NCBI RefSeq assembly: GCF_932526225.1
Contig: NC_064043.1
Location: forward strand, 4,207,501-4,271,500
DNA: 64,000 nt
Reading direction: 5' to 3'
Origin: Nematostella vectensis
Taxonomy: Eukaryota > Cnidaria > Anthozoa > Actiniaria > Edwardsiidae
The first letter of the stretch is position 1, and each line of letters begins with the position of its first letter. Shown piece after piece: positions 24,900 to 48,888 of this stretch. The notes beneath the pieces were generated by a model. The model saw only the letters and a program-made list of their open reading frames with translations. It was not told where the DNA came from and made no database searches. The translations under genes were made by a program, and so were the position numbers.

Positions 24900-25213
24900 A
24901 CAGGTAACCCAAGCACTCGGTTTGTATTCTAGTACGAAGTACGTAATGGAAAATTCTAGTGGACTCACTTTATTCTTGTCTCTTTGGTATCTCTCCTGAG
25001 TATTATGGGACTCGTCTTGTATGGGCGTGAGGAAAGGGGAACGAGTGAGTAAAACAAAAATAGGCCCACATCAGGAGATATCCCAAAAAAGACAAGAATA
25101 AAGTGGATCCACTAGGAAGTCTATTTTCTTATTGTTTTTTTTATTTTTTTCATCACTATTAAAATTATCTTACTTACTAGAGAGAATACAAACCGAGTGC
25201 TTGGGTTACCTGT
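24900..25213. mobile_element. MITE in the HDAC/CLC divergent promoter interval
   Basis: ACAGGTAACCCAAGCACTCG at the left is inverted at the right (CGAGTGCTTGGGTTACCTGT). A second inner inverted pair (CTTTATTCTTGTCTC... versus GACAAGAATAAAG) lies inside. It is about 314 bp and non-coding, between the start codons of the HDAC (24452) and CLC (25546) genes. Confidence 0.8.
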
Positions 25214-25545
25214 GAGGGGACTTTTACGTATGTACGGAAGGCCCGGAAGTATTTATCTTCCTTTGTAAGCCCTTTTACCGTACAACTAAAAGCGATTTGT
25301 AGCAATATCTATCATCCTCATTTAGCTTTAAATGATGCAGTGAGCAAACCTCAACAAAAAGAAGAAATAATTATCGAAGAATGGAAAACATAGCTAGAGA
25401 GGGCAAAGGCGAATGAGGGCTGCTTGTAGCAGGTACAGGTGTACTTGAAAGATGCGATATGCACTTCTTTCAGTACTTCTATAGCAATCAGACATGAAGT
25501 ACATATCTTTTGTGTGATTGTGATTCCTCCGACCTTCGTGTCAAA

Positions 25546-38280
<12,735 letters not shown>

Positions 38281-39931
38281 TACTTGGCCTGTAGATGGCC
38301 TGACGACTCAAGAACCCCTTGTGTGATTATGGCATGCTCTAACATGATTTTCAAATGCCTATATCTGATACACTTCGGCAAGACTCCGTTCTTGACCTCA
38401 AAGTTGCATAGTCTCTATAGCCAGTCACAGCAATTTTGGCAGTGAAATGTAAACATTATCCAAGTGCTTGCCACTGTTCAGGGAACACTGATTTGGTATG
38501 CTAGATTGCTCCTAAAGTGCAATGACTGTTTGATCTGGTAGTGATTCACCTTTCTACACGCTCAGTCTATCATCTGCAAATTTGTATTTTCTATCACATT
38601 CCAAGGGTTTGCACAGACTCTATCAGGCTAGGTCTCTTGTTGTGATATGACATCAGGGTTGGATCCAGGATTTCAAAATAGGGGGTGGATAATGGCTGGA
38701 TAGACAGCTTATAACTGATCAAGTGGTTCTTGGTAGGTCACTACATAGATCTTACATACTTCACACTGAATTGAATTTGTCGCGTCAGCAAAGTCAAGCA
38801 GGCGAAGGCACATGGACAGTAACTCCCGTCCCTCAGGCATTTATTTTCTTCAAACAAAGTGACCTTTCAATTTTTTTTACTCAAAAAAGGGGGTGGATAT
38901 CCACCCCCTGTATCCCCCCCTTGACATGTATATTACCTCGTCTGCTCTTTCTCTTGTTCTGCTGAAACCCCACAAAAACATGTTATATATGTATATTATA
39001 TATATGTGTTTTACAGGCTAATATACGTAAAAATATCTGGAAGAGAAAACTGAATGGAATAAGGTAGACAGGCGAAGCAAAATAGGCAAAAACACTTTCT
39101 ACATTTTTAGTAGAGCCCAAGCAGACAGAATTATAAAAAAAACTACAAACAAAAGCATGTCAAATAAGATTTCATTTGAAGCTATTTGTTTAGATAAAAA
39201 CAATATTTTATTTTAGTTTGTTTATTGGTCTAGAATTACACAGTGGAAGTTATGAATATCACATATACAGTAGCAATAATATCTGATTTCATGGATAAAA
39301 TGAACTATGGAAAATTATTTTGTAAATTTTATAAGTGTTAACTGTCTATCTTGTTTGTTCTTCTGCAAAAAACCCTTCACAGAAAACTACCATGAAAATC
39401 AAAATAAATAATATGAACAGTAATCTAATATAGTATACTAATTGTATATATTGAAATGATACCCATATTGGTTTGAGATAAGAAATCTTATCTGTATTTT
39501 TATAAAATTGCAATAGAATTTAGATTGATAGGTTTCACAAGAGCACTGTCATAAAAGAGTTAAAATTTAATTTCCAAAACTTTCTGTTCTTATTTTTGCA
39601 ATGCAGCAGTCAGTTCTTTTACTGGCTTTCATTTTTATTATTCATGATGTATACAGTTTATGCAATTACAAAACTACTGTACCATAGCCTGCTAGCTAGC
39701 TCTCATTTGGGGTAATTTGGAAATGGGTTGTTTTTCCAAACATTTGGAAGGGATGCAATACCCCTTATAGATCTGGTTGCACCAATTGAAAGCCAGCAAG
39801 CAAGCTAACTGTACAAATGCTCTTTTATTCTTACTGTACATTCGCCGAACATTGTTAACTGGGGCTGTATGCCTTCATAGCATGCTACATACATTATCTG
39901 AAACTATGTATAACTATTGTACATCACTTCA
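38281..39931. other. Convergent CLC/TMEM165 intergenic region
   Basis: AT-rich 3' flanks of two convergent genes. A TATATATGTATATTATATATATG run lies at about 38983-39006. I see no gene in it. Confidence 0.5.
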
Positions 39932-42900
39932 TCATGTTTCCAGGAAGAATGCAGACACAGCAAATATCAGGAAAACAATGCCTCCAAGGATTGTAACTGT
40001 CAAGAAAAATAAAAGAAATATCTATGAAAATGGCTTTAGGTTTTTAAGCACTGTGATTTGCTTCAGCGGATAATAAACAGTGTTTTTATTAGAATTAGGA
40101 AGTTTGATTGTTTTCTTACCGGTTCTGACAGAGATCTTTTGTGCAATAAATCTACCACCAACAACAGCAAGACCAGTGCAGAGACCATGGCCTAGAGTAC
40201 CTCCAAGAATGACACCTATGACATTCTAGCAACAAAAAGTATGAATGTATATTAATATATATATCACATATTATTTACATATTATAATGTGATATATATA
40301 AAAATGAAGGAGGGAAGATGCCAACTAAAGTTCTTTCACTTTATTCACTGCTTGATAACCCAAGTTTTTTTTTTAAAAGATGGTCTTGAGTAAGCCAAAC
40401 CCACCCCTACCCTGTAATAATAAGGCTGTTACTATGAGCACAATTTGATTCTGCATTTTTCGATAGCATCAGGACTTGGCATGTTCTTAAAATTTGGCGA
40501 AATCTCAGGCCGGAAATTCTTATAAAAGTTCTTATCAAAAAAAAATTTTGTGTACTGGATGTGAATTTTGGAATCAGTTGATACTTACCTCCCGTGCTCC
40601 TAGCAAGATTGTCGCTAGCTGAGACCGATCTCCCCACTCTGCTAGAAATGTCAGGGTGAATGATTGCAGTAATATGGTAGAGCATATATTGTGGATGAAG
40701 CTGAGAGACTTCTTGCCTCCTCTTATTACCCCTGTCTCAGGGTCTTGTGTTGCCATTTCTTGCTTTTCTAACTGCAAATCAAATAATTTTTCAAAAAGAT
40801 GTAAAAAACTAAGGTCAGGCCCTCCTTTGCCTGTGCATTTTTTCACATTCTCACATCAATACAAGGATAACAACCCGCAGCCAATTATACAAAGTCGTAA
40901 AATTTTTTTTATCAGAAGAACAGTTTTTTTAGTAACTTAGTTAAGTTGTCAAACACTATTACAATGTGATGCATGCAAGCATGACCTTGGCTACTGTAAA
41001 AACTGATTATAACCCTTTCCTATCTGTACATAGTACCCTTGACACTGTTCACCAATGGAACCCTTTCCTGTCAGGGCATCCCCTCACACTGTCCCCTACC
41101 TCTGCCTCTTTCTTCTTGAGCTCTGCTTGAACTTCTTCAAGTTCTTCTTGGCCCTCACTGGGGTCCATCTCATATCCCTCCTTTAACATTTTAAGTCCAA
41201 AGAACACAAACAATGCAGTAGATATGTACAGGGTGAACTTCCTTGGAATAACAGTTGTTGCATACCCAAGTACCGCGGAGAGAATGGTCATGAATCCTAA
41301 CGCCATCATAGCACCACTAAACACTACCAGACGAGAATGCCGCATTGACATGATGGCGGCGATAAAGAATGTTTTATCACCAAGTTCAGATACTATAATC
41401 ATAGAAATAGCAGCTGCAAAACCATGAATGAACTCTACCCATGATGTGGATAGTGACTTGACAGGCAGGTCACTTTGTTTGCTGCTATCAGGGACCTTGC
41501 CCTAAAACCAACAGAAACATGTGTCAACAACTATAAATTTAAATGTTGATTATCCACCATCAAATGAAAACCACCATACAGCTTTGTTATTTGGTTGATT
41601 CTTCACAGAACTTGACACCTTTTATTATCAAACAAGCAAGTCATTGCACTAACTTTCTTTAGTGAGCAACAAGTGAGATTGAAAGGAATGAGATTGGTAA
41701 ATATTCACAGGAAAATGGGACCCGAAAATGATAGCTAAGAAGGGCCGATGTCAATCATCTATGTAGGGAACCATGGGAAAATCAAGAGTTTTCTCGACTA
41801 AAAATCTTACAGCATATAGATAAAGTAAGTACGTCATAAGCTTAACCTATATTATACTTATCCATTAGTCGGGCCAGGGCCGGGAATAGCAGGGCATATG
41901 CAGGGGATTCGACATGATTTGGCGAACAATGTCTCACGGCTACCCGGGTCATTTGTAGTCTTTTGTCATGCTATGGAAATCTAGCCGGGACATATGGCGG
42001 GGCATTTGACCGAGCGGCTGCCATCTTGGAAAATAGCCCTGATGTTGTGTCTTGGGCCACCCCGCGAAATCAGCGGAATGTGGTTGTTTAATTTGCCCAT
42101 TTCAGTGAAGAATTTTGGCACACGGACCCTGGGTTCAAAACTTCCGAGAAGCTAGGCTCTTGTCTCGGCTATAGATTTTGGCTAGACTCATAGTGGCAAA
42201 ACAAAGACATTGTTCGACGTTTTGGAGGCAAGAGTCAGAAAGTCAAGCTTTCAAGATTTTAACCATAAAACCTCTGTATCAAATAGCAATTGCAATGTTT
42301 ATGTTGTTTGAAGAGTAGTTTCACGCAAGTGTTTTGGAGGCGTGTTCGTGCCATTATTTTATCGATGCTTTTTTCAAGCACAGGCCCCGCAGGATAAGGA
42401 GAAATTGCTGTTATTTGTAGGAAATATTGATAAAAATATTAGACAATTATTCACTCTGTATTCCTGTTCATTGTGTGTTGATTTTCTTGGGATTTGGAAG
42501 CTTTCTTGTCCGCTTTAAAAAGCTTTAAATATTAGAAAATTTATTTCAGGAATGGAATCCAGCAAACAAATATCAAATGAAATTTCCTTTCCTATGCAAT
42601 ACTTGGGCTCCTGCTCAAATTCAAAACGACCCACGGGGAATCCGAGCGGGGCAACGGCACAGTCAAGTGTCCTTGAGGGCGGGGTTTTTTGATAACTCCT
42701 TGTCAAATGCCCCGCTTTTCCCCGGCCGGGTGCGGGTGTTTATGTTGTTTTGTGCATTACTGGACCAAACGTGATAATCAACACGAATCGTATTAAATTC
42801 TACAGAAACATTAAATATATTAAATAATATTAGCATGAGTTTCGAATAAGACAATTTTGAATACAAACGCAGCCTGACCTTTTGATCATCCACGGGTTGT

Positions 42901-43079
42901 AAAAATGAAACCGACTCCGGCCTCGGTTCTGAAGTTTTCACCGCCATTGTTGTTTCTTCATTTTGCGATTCTAGCAAAAATCTTCCCAATAATCCATCGC
43001 GTTCGTCGGGGAATGTGGCACAGCCAAATGTAACCTGAAGTATAAATATAAAAACTACGAATGTAATCGTTCGGAACAT
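39932..43079 (-). CDS. TMEM165: TMEM165/GDT1-like Golgi cation/proton exchanger, complete
   Basis: Five minus-strand exons: 43079-42879 (ATG), 41501-41100, 40771-40589, 40225-40120, 39996-39932 (TGA). Exon 1 encodes an N-terminal hydrophobic segment (MFRTITFVVFIFILQVTFGC) that looks like a signal peptide. The family hallmark E-x-G-D-(K/R)-(S/T) occurs twice: SELGDKTFF in the first half and AEWGDRSQLAT in the second. These supply the acidic residues of the UPF0016/GDT1 Ca2+/Mn2+:H+ exchanger fold of six to seven membrane helices, split by a Glu/Lys-rich loop (EGQEELEEVQAELKKKEAE). The protein keeps Golgi manganese and calcium for glycosylation. It ends FAVSAFFLET. The start codon lies about 320 bp from the inserted Polinton. 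Confidence 0.93.
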
Positions 43080-43398
43080 TTTATAATAGTTTTTTGTAGG
43101 GCATCAAACAAAATAATGTCTGATTTTCGTCTGAACATTTCTTATGCTTTACGTGTAAGACGCCTGCAATTTATTCGGTCAGTGGTTGGTGAAATATTGT
43201 CACGCGCGTTTCCTGTAACAACGTGGTAGAGTGGAAAGTGGAAACGGATTTTTATCAAATCACACCCTTTTTCCTATCCCGTCGCTACCTTTGACTGTTT
43301 GACACCACTATAAAAAATTATAGAGACATTTAAAGAAATTAAACTAGTCCACCGTCATCTTTGTGATCTGTACATATCTTCGGTTGCCCCTCTGCTGG

Positions 43399-43925
43399 AG
43401 TAGTAGGATTTTGGCGCAGCTGGCGCAACTTTTTGATCTCCCCAAATTTCATTCCAAAATGGCGCAAAAGTCTCCGCACACCTCCGCCAAGCATCGCGAC
43501 CTGCGCATGCGCGAGTTTGCCAGAGATCTCTTGCACGACCAAGCCCACCTGTCAATCACTTTGTCACGTGATAGCCAAGCCCACCCGTCAATCACTTTGT
43601 AAAAAACCTGTCAATCACTTTGTAAAAAACCTGTCAATCACTTTGTCAAGAACCTGTCAATCATTTTGTCAAGGACCTGTCAATCATTTTGTCAAGGACC
43701 TGTCAATCATTTTGTCAAGGACCTGTCAATCATTTTGTCAAGGACCTGTCAATCATTTTGTCAAGAACCTGTCAATCACTTTGTCACGCGACGACCACGC
43801 CCACCTGTCAATCACTTTGTAAAAAACCTGTCAATCACTTTGTCACGTGACGGCCAAGCCCACCTGTCAATCACTTTGTCAAAAACCTGTCAATCACTTT
43901 GTCACGTGTCGCACCTAGGGGGAGC
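43399..43925 (+). repeat. Left terminal inverted repeat with internal satellites
   Basis: A unique outer part of about 150 bp (to about 43550) is followed by about 15 units of CCTGTCAATCA(C/T)TTTGTC with linkers AAGGA, AAGAA, AAAAA or CACGTGA. It then ends CACGTGTCGCACCTAGGGGG. The right copy has the same ends but a different number and order of units. Confidence 0.93.
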
Positions 43926-43950
43926 TCGAGGGGGCTAGCCTCTCAGCTTC
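43921..43950 (+). repeat. Palindromic repeat, copy 1 (left TIR border)
   Basis: GGAGCTCGAGGGGGCTAGCC followed by TCTCAGCTTC. It straddles the inner border of the left terminal repeat, upstream of the polymerase promoter. Confidence 0.8.
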
Positions 43951-43978
43951 ACATCTAAAAAAAGCTTTTGAAAAGTGG

Positions 43979-43986
43979 TTTAAAGA
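43979..43986 (+). promoter_or_regulatory. Promoter box TTTAAAGA, polymerase gene
   Basis: In the context AAAAGTGGTTTAAAGACATG. 19 nt before the second ATG (44006), only 1 nt before the first. Confidence 0.65.
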
Positions 43987-43987
43987 C

Positions 43988-46900
43988 ATGGCTGGTTTGA
44001 TAGAAATGGAGAACCTGAAGGTGAAAGATCTGAAAGCCCTCGCCAAGGAGCGGGGTATCCCAAGATATTACTGGATGCGGAGAGACGAGCTCGTCGGGGC
44101 GCTGACCAGCACGTCACCACCACCACCACCCCGACGGGTTCCTTTACCCAAACTTGTCAAAGGGCTGCCACGACCACCCCGCATTACCCCATCCAACACG
44201 TCGGAGAGTATTCTCGACGGCCCGATACCTGAGATTAATGTCCCTATTCTAAAACCCTCCCAACCCCCACGGAGTTCCCGCGTCCAATCACTCAAGCATT
44301 TTGCAAACAGGGCGGCCAACTTGATCAAGAGCGAGTTAGACAAGTTTGCGGATTGGATACTATCTTATGTCCCTGAGCCCATCAAAAAGACCGTCAAAGA
44401 GGCTGCAGATAAACGGGTCAAACGTCTGAAGGAGAGGATTAAGCGTCTACACGAGGAGGTGGAAGATCGCTTCACACCCAAGGAACAACAGACGGCGTTG
44501 AAGGGGTATCTTAAAACCCACGGAATAGCCGGGCAGAGAGGTTACGACCCCAAGACATTCATCGCCAGAATCAAACCGAAAGTCCTTGAACTCATCGGTC
44601 GACAAGAGAAGCCTATCAAAGTGAAGTTTATCTTTACTTGCGGGTTTATAAAAGAGGATCCGGCTACAGCTCAGATCGAAGAAGAACTGGGATATTTTCA
44701 TACAGAAAAGCCCGAGATTGTGACAGAGTCGACTGATCTCTCTGATTTGTTCGATACGATGACAAATTATTTACTCGGATTAGTTGAGCTGTTCCAGAAG
44801 CAAGGCTCCGGATGGCAGTTTGACCAAGTGGAATACTTTGACATCAACATAGATCCCTTTGAACCGCTTTCTGGGTCTTCCTATATTCCGCTGCCGCCGA
44901 AACTAGCGTCTAAGAAGGCGATCATCAATGTTAAGAACGAGAATGATCACGAATGTTTCAAGTGGGCAGTAACCTCTGCTGTGTATCCTAGGGAGAAAGA
45001 TCCTCAAAGGTTCAGTAAACAAATGATAGAGAACTCTGAGAAATTCGACTGGTCAGGGATAGAGTTCCCCGTCTCACTAAAACAGATTGACAAGTTCGAG
45101 AAACAGAACCAGTATACGGTTAATGTGTTTGGATACGAAACCAAAATATATCCATTGAGAATCAGTGAGAAGGATCCAGATAATGCAATCAACTTACTTC
45201 TCATCTCGGATGATGAGACGAATCATTACTGCTGGATAAAGAATATGATGAGATTAGTATCTACTCAAATTGATGAGTTTCATCATACTCGTTTTTTATG
45301 CTGCAGATGTCTGAACTCGTTTCGGTGCAAACAATCATTAGAAAAACATTCTGAATGCTGCGGCAATCATGAAGCGGTTGGAATAGAGATGCCTAAGATA
45401 GATAAGGATGGAAATCTACCCCACATTAAATTCAAAAACTACAACAGAAAAATGCGTGTCCCCTTTGTTGTCTATGCCGACTTTGAGAGCTTCACAGAGA
45501 ATATAGACACTTGCTCCCCAGATGGGAGTAAAAGCTTCACTAAGCAATACCAGAAACACAAACCGTCTGGTTTCTGCTATCTCATCAAGTGTTTCGACGG
45601 AGATATATACCCATCCGAGCTTGTACGATACACAGCCGAATCTCCAGACGAAGATATCCCACAGCTTTTCGTAGAGTCTTTGGAGTAAGACATTAAGAAA
45701 ATTTACGATAAGTTCAGGTTCCCTAAGAAGGTGAAGATGACTCCGAAGGACAAAATCGCCTATAACGACGCCACTCACTGCCACATCTGTGAGGGTGAAT
45801 TAGGGGAAGACAAGGTTTTGGACCATTGCCACCTTACAGGGAAGTACAGAGGCGCTGCTCACAACGCATGCAACTTAGATCACAAAATTCCCAAGTTCTT
45901 TCCTGTTATCTTTCACAATCTGTCTGGCTACGATAGTCATCTATTTATCAAGAACCTTGGTACATCGGAAGGTAAAATAAACTGTATACCTAATAACGAG
46001 GAAAAGTATATTTCTTTCACAAAACAGATTGTAGTCGACAGTTTCACGGACAAGAAGGGCAACAAGATTGATGTTAAACGTGATATCAGATTTATCGACA
46101 GTTTCAGGTTTATGTCGGCCAGTCTCGACAGTCTAGTAGGTAACATGTCAAGGGAGTGCTTCAAAAACCTAGCGGAGTACTATGAGGGGGAGGAGCTCCA
46201 GTTGTTGTTGAGGAAGGGTGTTTTCCCTTACGACTGGTTCGACGGCTTTAGCAAGCTCGACGCAACACAGCTCCCACAGAGAGAGGCGTTCCACTCCAAA
46301 CTCAATGACACCGACATATCGGAGGAGGATCACCTACACGCGCGGAGAGTGTGGGAGGTCTTTGGGATGGAGACCATGAGGGATTACCACAATCTGTATC
46401 TAGAGTCGGATGTGTTGCTTTTAGCTGACGTTTTTGAGAACTTTAGGGACGTTTGTCTCAAGAATTACGGTCTGGACCCCGCTTGGTACTACACAGCGCC
46501 AGGGCTGGCTTGGGATGCAGCCTTGAAGACCACCAAGGTGAGGCTAGAGCTTCTGACGGACTATGACATGTTGCTCATGATTGAGAAGGGCATCCGTGGG
46601 GGTGTCTCCATGATAAGCAACAGACATGGGGAGGCAAATAACCCTTACATGAAGGAGTATGACCCTAACCTACTCACAAAATATATCACTTACCTTGATG
46701 CTAACAATTTGTATGGCTGGGCGATGAGCAACCCTTTACCGACTCACGGTTTCAGGTGGATGGGTGACCAAGAGCTGTCAGGTTGGAGAGACCGCCCATG
46801 CATTCTGGAGGTTGACTTGGAGTACCCTCACCACCTACATGACTTACACAACGATTACCCACTAGCCCCGGAGTCTATCGGGCTAGGCAAGGTGGACAAG

Positions 46901-47914
46901 TTGGTCCCGAACCTCAACGACAAGACAAAGTATGTCATCCACCATGAGACTCTGAAACTTTACGAAAGTCTTGGGCTAAAAGTCACCAAGATTCATAGGG
47001 GTGTCACTTTTGAGGAGTCTGCGTGGCTGGAGCCCTACATTGACTTGAACACCGATCTGAGAGCCAAGGCGACTAATGATTTTGAGAAGGACTTCTTCAA
47101 GCTGATGAATAACTCCGTCTTTGGTAAGACTATGGAGAACATTAGGAACAGGGTGGACATTCGCTTGGTGACGGACGAGAAGCAGGCCAGGAAGCTCATA
47201 TCAAAGCCGAACTATCAACATCGCACCATCTTTTGCGAGAATCTAGTCGCCATTCACATGAAGAAGACAAAGTTAACCTTCAACAAACCCGTTTACTTGG
47301 GTATGTCCATCCTGGATATAAGCAAGACGCTCATGTATGATTTCCACTACAACTTCGTCAAGCCCAAGTACGGTGAGGATGCAAAGCTCTTATTCACTGA
47401 TACTGACAGCCTGATGTATGAGATCGAGACGAAAGACTTTTACAAGGACATCAGCGGGGATGTGAGGTCCATGTTCGACACCAGCAACTTTCCGAAGGGC
47501 CACCCATCCGGTATTGAGGTTGGTGTGAACAAGAAAGTCATCGGAATGTTTAAAGATGAGGCTGGGGGCCAGCAAATTACAGAATTTGTAGGACTGAGGG
47601 CCAAACTTTACTCGTACAAGATGGATGAAGGTGAAGAAGAAAAGAAATGCAAGGGCGTCAAGAGAGCAGTCGTCAAGAAGAGCATCGGTTTCGATGACTA
47701 CAAGGATTGCTTATTTGGTAAGAAACCTCAGATGAGACTTATGAATGTCATCAGAAGTCATAAGCATGATGTTTACACTGAAACGGTGAACAAGGTCGCT
47801 CTATCTCATGAGGATGATAAACGGGTCATCTGTGATGATGGTATTCACACCTTCGCTCACGGTCATTTCAGAACGCTATTAGGTGGTGGCTCAGTATCTT
47901 CAGGGACGACTTGA
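43988..47914 (+). CDS. Protein-primed family B DNA polymerase, with one in-frame stop
   Basis: The polymerase that would copy the element. From the start: a SAP-like segment (VKDLKALAKERG), a Pro-rich linker and a basic helical region, the family-specific FKWAVTSAVYP/KQIDKFEKQN region, a C2H2-like finger (CCRCLNSFRC..H), exonuclease motif YADFES, a CHIC..DHCHLTGKYRG HNH/endonuclease VII-like insertion (45778-45860), exonuclease region NLSGYDSH, then polymerase motifs A-like DANNLYG (about 46697), B NNSVFGK (about 47110) and C TDTDS (about 47395). A TAA at 45686-45688 interrupts the frame between the exonuclease I motif and the HNH-like insert; the frame is identical on both sides, so it is a point stop, not a frameshift. 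The start may be the second ATG (44006), which lies 19 nt from the promoter box. The 3' end overlaps the integrase by 52 bp. Confidence 0.93.
45686..45688 (+). other. In-frame TAA inside the polymerase gene
   Basis: The only stop between 43988 and 47914 in this frame. No indel is needed to connect the two halves. It could be a recent inactivating mutation, a read or assembly error, or (less likely) a read-through site. Confidence 0.9.
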
Positions 47915-48855
47915 TGTTCTTCCCTAACGAACGACCTCCTTGGAGCACCTTCGGAGAGGTAATACAACACAGGCTGTCCAACTGAAACAACACTGCGTGA
48001 TAGATCAAACACTTTTAAACTCCAAATAGGATCTGTGGCTCGTCTGCGTTCACCTCCTTCCTCTTCTCCAGGAGCTAATAGATATCTAACTCTAACCCCT
48101 GGTGGTAGTCTAACTTCATCAAGTCCAACAGGCCGCTTATACGTTGGAGGATCAATATCAACCTCTTTCAAACCAATAGATTTTGCAGGCTCTTTGCCAG
48201 TAATTCTTATGGGTTGACTATTCAGAGTTTTCAAAACATCTGGCAATCGTTTCACCCAAACTCTAGACCGATCATCGCTAATCATTTCTTGAGCATACTG
48301 ATGAGAAAACAACCTCTCCGCCAGTGTTCTATTGGCGCGTTCGACAAAAGCCTGTGCGCGATGGTTCCCAGCTTCGCTTCGCTGGATGGTAACCCCCTTC
48401 TTTTTCATAATCTTCGTTACCTCTCCCCTAAATTCTGTCCCCGGGTCGACAATCACCGTATGAGGCCATTTAAGTTTTCTGGAGTATATCTTTTCGAACC
48501 CTTTAGCAATTCCACTCGAATCCTTGGTAGTCAGTGCTTCTGCATCTTTATATCTCGAGGCAATATCAATCACGACCAACGCGTAACGGTAGGTTTTTCT
48601 GCCTACGTTATCGTGGGGCATAAACAACAGATCGGCTTGGTGAATCTGATTAGGTTTATTCACAGTCCAATGCGGTCTGGGGACATACTTTGGGGCTGGG
48701 AGGTAGATCTGCCACAACGCCTGTTTTTCAAGCCACCTCTTAGCCTCGGCTTCACTGACTTTAGCGACACTAGCTAACTTAGAAATAGCTGAATACCCTT
48801 TCCAGTATCCATCGGTGGAATAGTATATTTTTGATAACCTGCTTTCGTTACTCAT
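47863..48855 (-). CDS. Retroviral/Polinton-type integrase
   Basis: 330 residues with the rve core. The catalytic triad is D75 (HQADLLFM), D137 (VDPGTEFRG) and E172 (AFVERANRTL), a perfect D,D-35-E spacing. The N-terminus (YYSTDGYWKGYSAISKLA) is the usual Polinton-type start and lacks an HHCC zinc finger. The C-terminal 100 residues (VRYLLAPGEE.., VSVGQPVLYYLSE) could be an SH3/chromo-like DNA-binding tail. It integrates the linear element, giving the short target duplication. It is divergent from the capsid gene across only 33 bp and overlaps the polymerase tail-to-tail. The frame is intact. Confidence 0.93.
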   Translation of the reverse strand: MSNESRLSKIYYSTDGYWKGYSAISKLASVAKVSEAEAKRWLEKQALWQIYLPAPKYVPRPHWTVNKPNQIHQADLLFMPHDNVGRKTYRYALVVIDIASRYKDAEALTTKDSSGIAKGFEKIYSRKLKWPHTVIVDPGTEFRGEVTKIMKKKGVTIQRSEAGNHRAQAFVERANRTLAERLFSHQYAQEMISDDRSRVWVKRLPDVLKTLNSQPIRITGKEPAKSIGLKEVDIDPPTYKRPVGLDEVRLPPGVRVRYLLAPGEEEGGERRRATDPIWSLKVFDLSRSVVSVGQPVLYYLSEGAPRRSFVREEHQVVPEDTEPPPNSVLK

Positions 48856-48862
48856 TTAAAGA
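48855..48862 (+). promoter_or_regulatory. Promoter box TTTAAAGA, capsid gene
   Basis: In the context ATTTAAAGATTATCT, 26 nt before the capsid ATG. The first base is also the first base of the integrase start codon on the other strand. Confidence 0.65.
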
Positions 48863-48874
48863 TTATCTCTCTTT

Positions 48875-48882
48875 TCTTAAAA
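48875..48882 (-). promoter_or_regulatory. Candidate box TTTTAAGA, integrase gene
   Basis: 19 nt before the integrase ATG on the minus strand. A weaker match, but it keeps the family spacing; with the capsid box it makes a 33-bp bidirectional promoter. Confidence 0.4.
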
Positions 48883-48888
48883 TAAAAG

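Noticed and set aside
39777-40073. 98-codon open frame upstream of the TMEM165 3' end
   Set aside because: On the opposite strand across the last TMEM165 exon; composition looks like random AT-rich sequence.
43433-43938. Open frames in the terminal repeats (CQSFCQGPVNHFVK repeats)
   Set aside because: Stop-free translation of the CCTGTCAATCA satellite, present in both terminal repeats.
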